Shown here piece by piece: positions 6,421-6,509 of a DNA stretch of 6,509 nt; position 1 is the first letter of the stretch, and the number at the start of each line of letters is the position of its first letter. The DNA comes from JANQQZ01 sp039179915 (GTDB lineage Bacteria > Planctomycetota > Phycisphaerae > Phycisphaerales > UBA1924). Made by a program: the position numbers and the translations under genes. The stretch is taken from positions 1 through 6,509 of the forward strand of contig JBCDEF010000158.1 in assembly GCA_039179915.1 (NCBI GenBank), written 5' to 3'. The notes beneath the pieces were generated by a model. That model had not been told where the DNA came from and did no database searches. It saw only the letters and a program-made list of their open reading frames with translations.

Positions 6421-6509
6421 GCCCCACCGCCCTCGCCGAGCACCTTGGGCACGCGGAACAAGCCGTCCTCGAACCCCGGGGCGAGGGCCGCAACCGCCTC
6501 GATAGGCAG
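6417..6509 (-). CDS. gatC: Asp-tRNA(Asn)/Glu-tRNA(Gln) amidotransferase subunit C, C-terminal fragment
   Basis: GatC is the small subunit (usually about 95-100 residues) that wraps around GatA and GatB and stabilises the amidotransferase complex. Only the last 30 codons and the TGA stop are in the window; the 5' part lies past the right edge. The fragment ends DGLFRVPKVLGEGGGA, and the segment GLFRVPKVL is the typical GatC C-terminal signature (often written FRVPKVI or FKVPKVL). The stop overlaps the gatA ATG by ATGA, the classic gatCA arrangement. The reading frame is open from the window edge to the stop. Recognition is firm despite the short length, because motif, frame and position all agree. 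Confidence 0.93.
   Translation of the reverse strand: MPIEAVAALAPGFEDGLFRVPKVLGEGGGA

Noticed and set aside
5423..6493. Second long minus-strand frame overlapping gatA and the end of gatC
   Set aside because: It is an Arg/Gly-rich frame-shifted shadow of gatA. The gatC and gatA motifs lie in the other frames.
1..6509. Search for a novel defence, mobile or biosynthetic system
   Set aside because: No transposase, integrase, repeat array, nuclease, toxin-antitoxin pair or atypical base composition was seen. Apart from the small membrane protein, every gene belongs to conserved envelope or tRNA-amidation pathways.

Overview
The window is a stretch of bacterial core chromosome, very GC-rich (roughly 70% by eye) and densely packed. 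It holds a four-gene outer-membrane and lipopolysaccharide block (bamA, skp/ompH, lpxD, start of lpxC), the end of gatC with complete gatA of the tRNA-dependent amidotransferase, and one small uncharacterised membrane protein. A bamA-skp-lpxD-lpxC block indicates a diderm bacterium that makes lipid A. The planctomycete-like look of BamA and of the OmpH-type Skp, plus the GC content, suggest Planctomycetota and perhaps Phycisphaerae. That placement is an inference from remembered family appearance, not from a search.

Layout, right to left, since most genes are on the minus strand: the last 30 codons of gatC enter from the right edge (6509-6417) and overlap gatA (6420-4894) by 4 nt. A small two-helix membrane protein (4514-4897) runs on the plus strand towards gatA, and the two stop codons lie on the same CTAG. 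A 134-bp divergent spacer (4380-4513) separates that gene from bamA (4379-1908). After a 107-nt gap come skp (1800-1171), lpxD (1174-95) and the first 32 codons of lpxC (98-1), joined by two 4-nt overlaps (ATGA and GTGA). lpxC continues past the left edge.

How the genes work together: GatA and GatC belong to the GatCAB complex, which converts Glu-tRNA(Gln) and/or Asp-tRNA(Asn) to the amidated form; gatB is not in the window. BamA inserts beta-barrel proteins into the outer membrane, and Skp is the periplasmic chaperone that carries unfolded barrel proteins towards it. LpxC and LpxD carry out the second and third steps of lipid A synthesis. The block therefore joins protein and lipid assembly of the outer membrane in one probable operon, similar to the proteobacterial bamA-skp-lpxD cluster but with lpxC directly after lpxD.

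No mobile element, CRISPR array, tRNA, rRNA or phage signature was seen, and nothing suggests a novel multi-gene system. Points that merit a second look are small: natural Phe in the LpxC GLHTG motif, an unusual BamA C-terminus and L6 motif, a tetrapeptide tandem repeat at the LpxD N-terminus, a stop-codon-sharing convergent gene pair, and the unrecognised small membrane protein.
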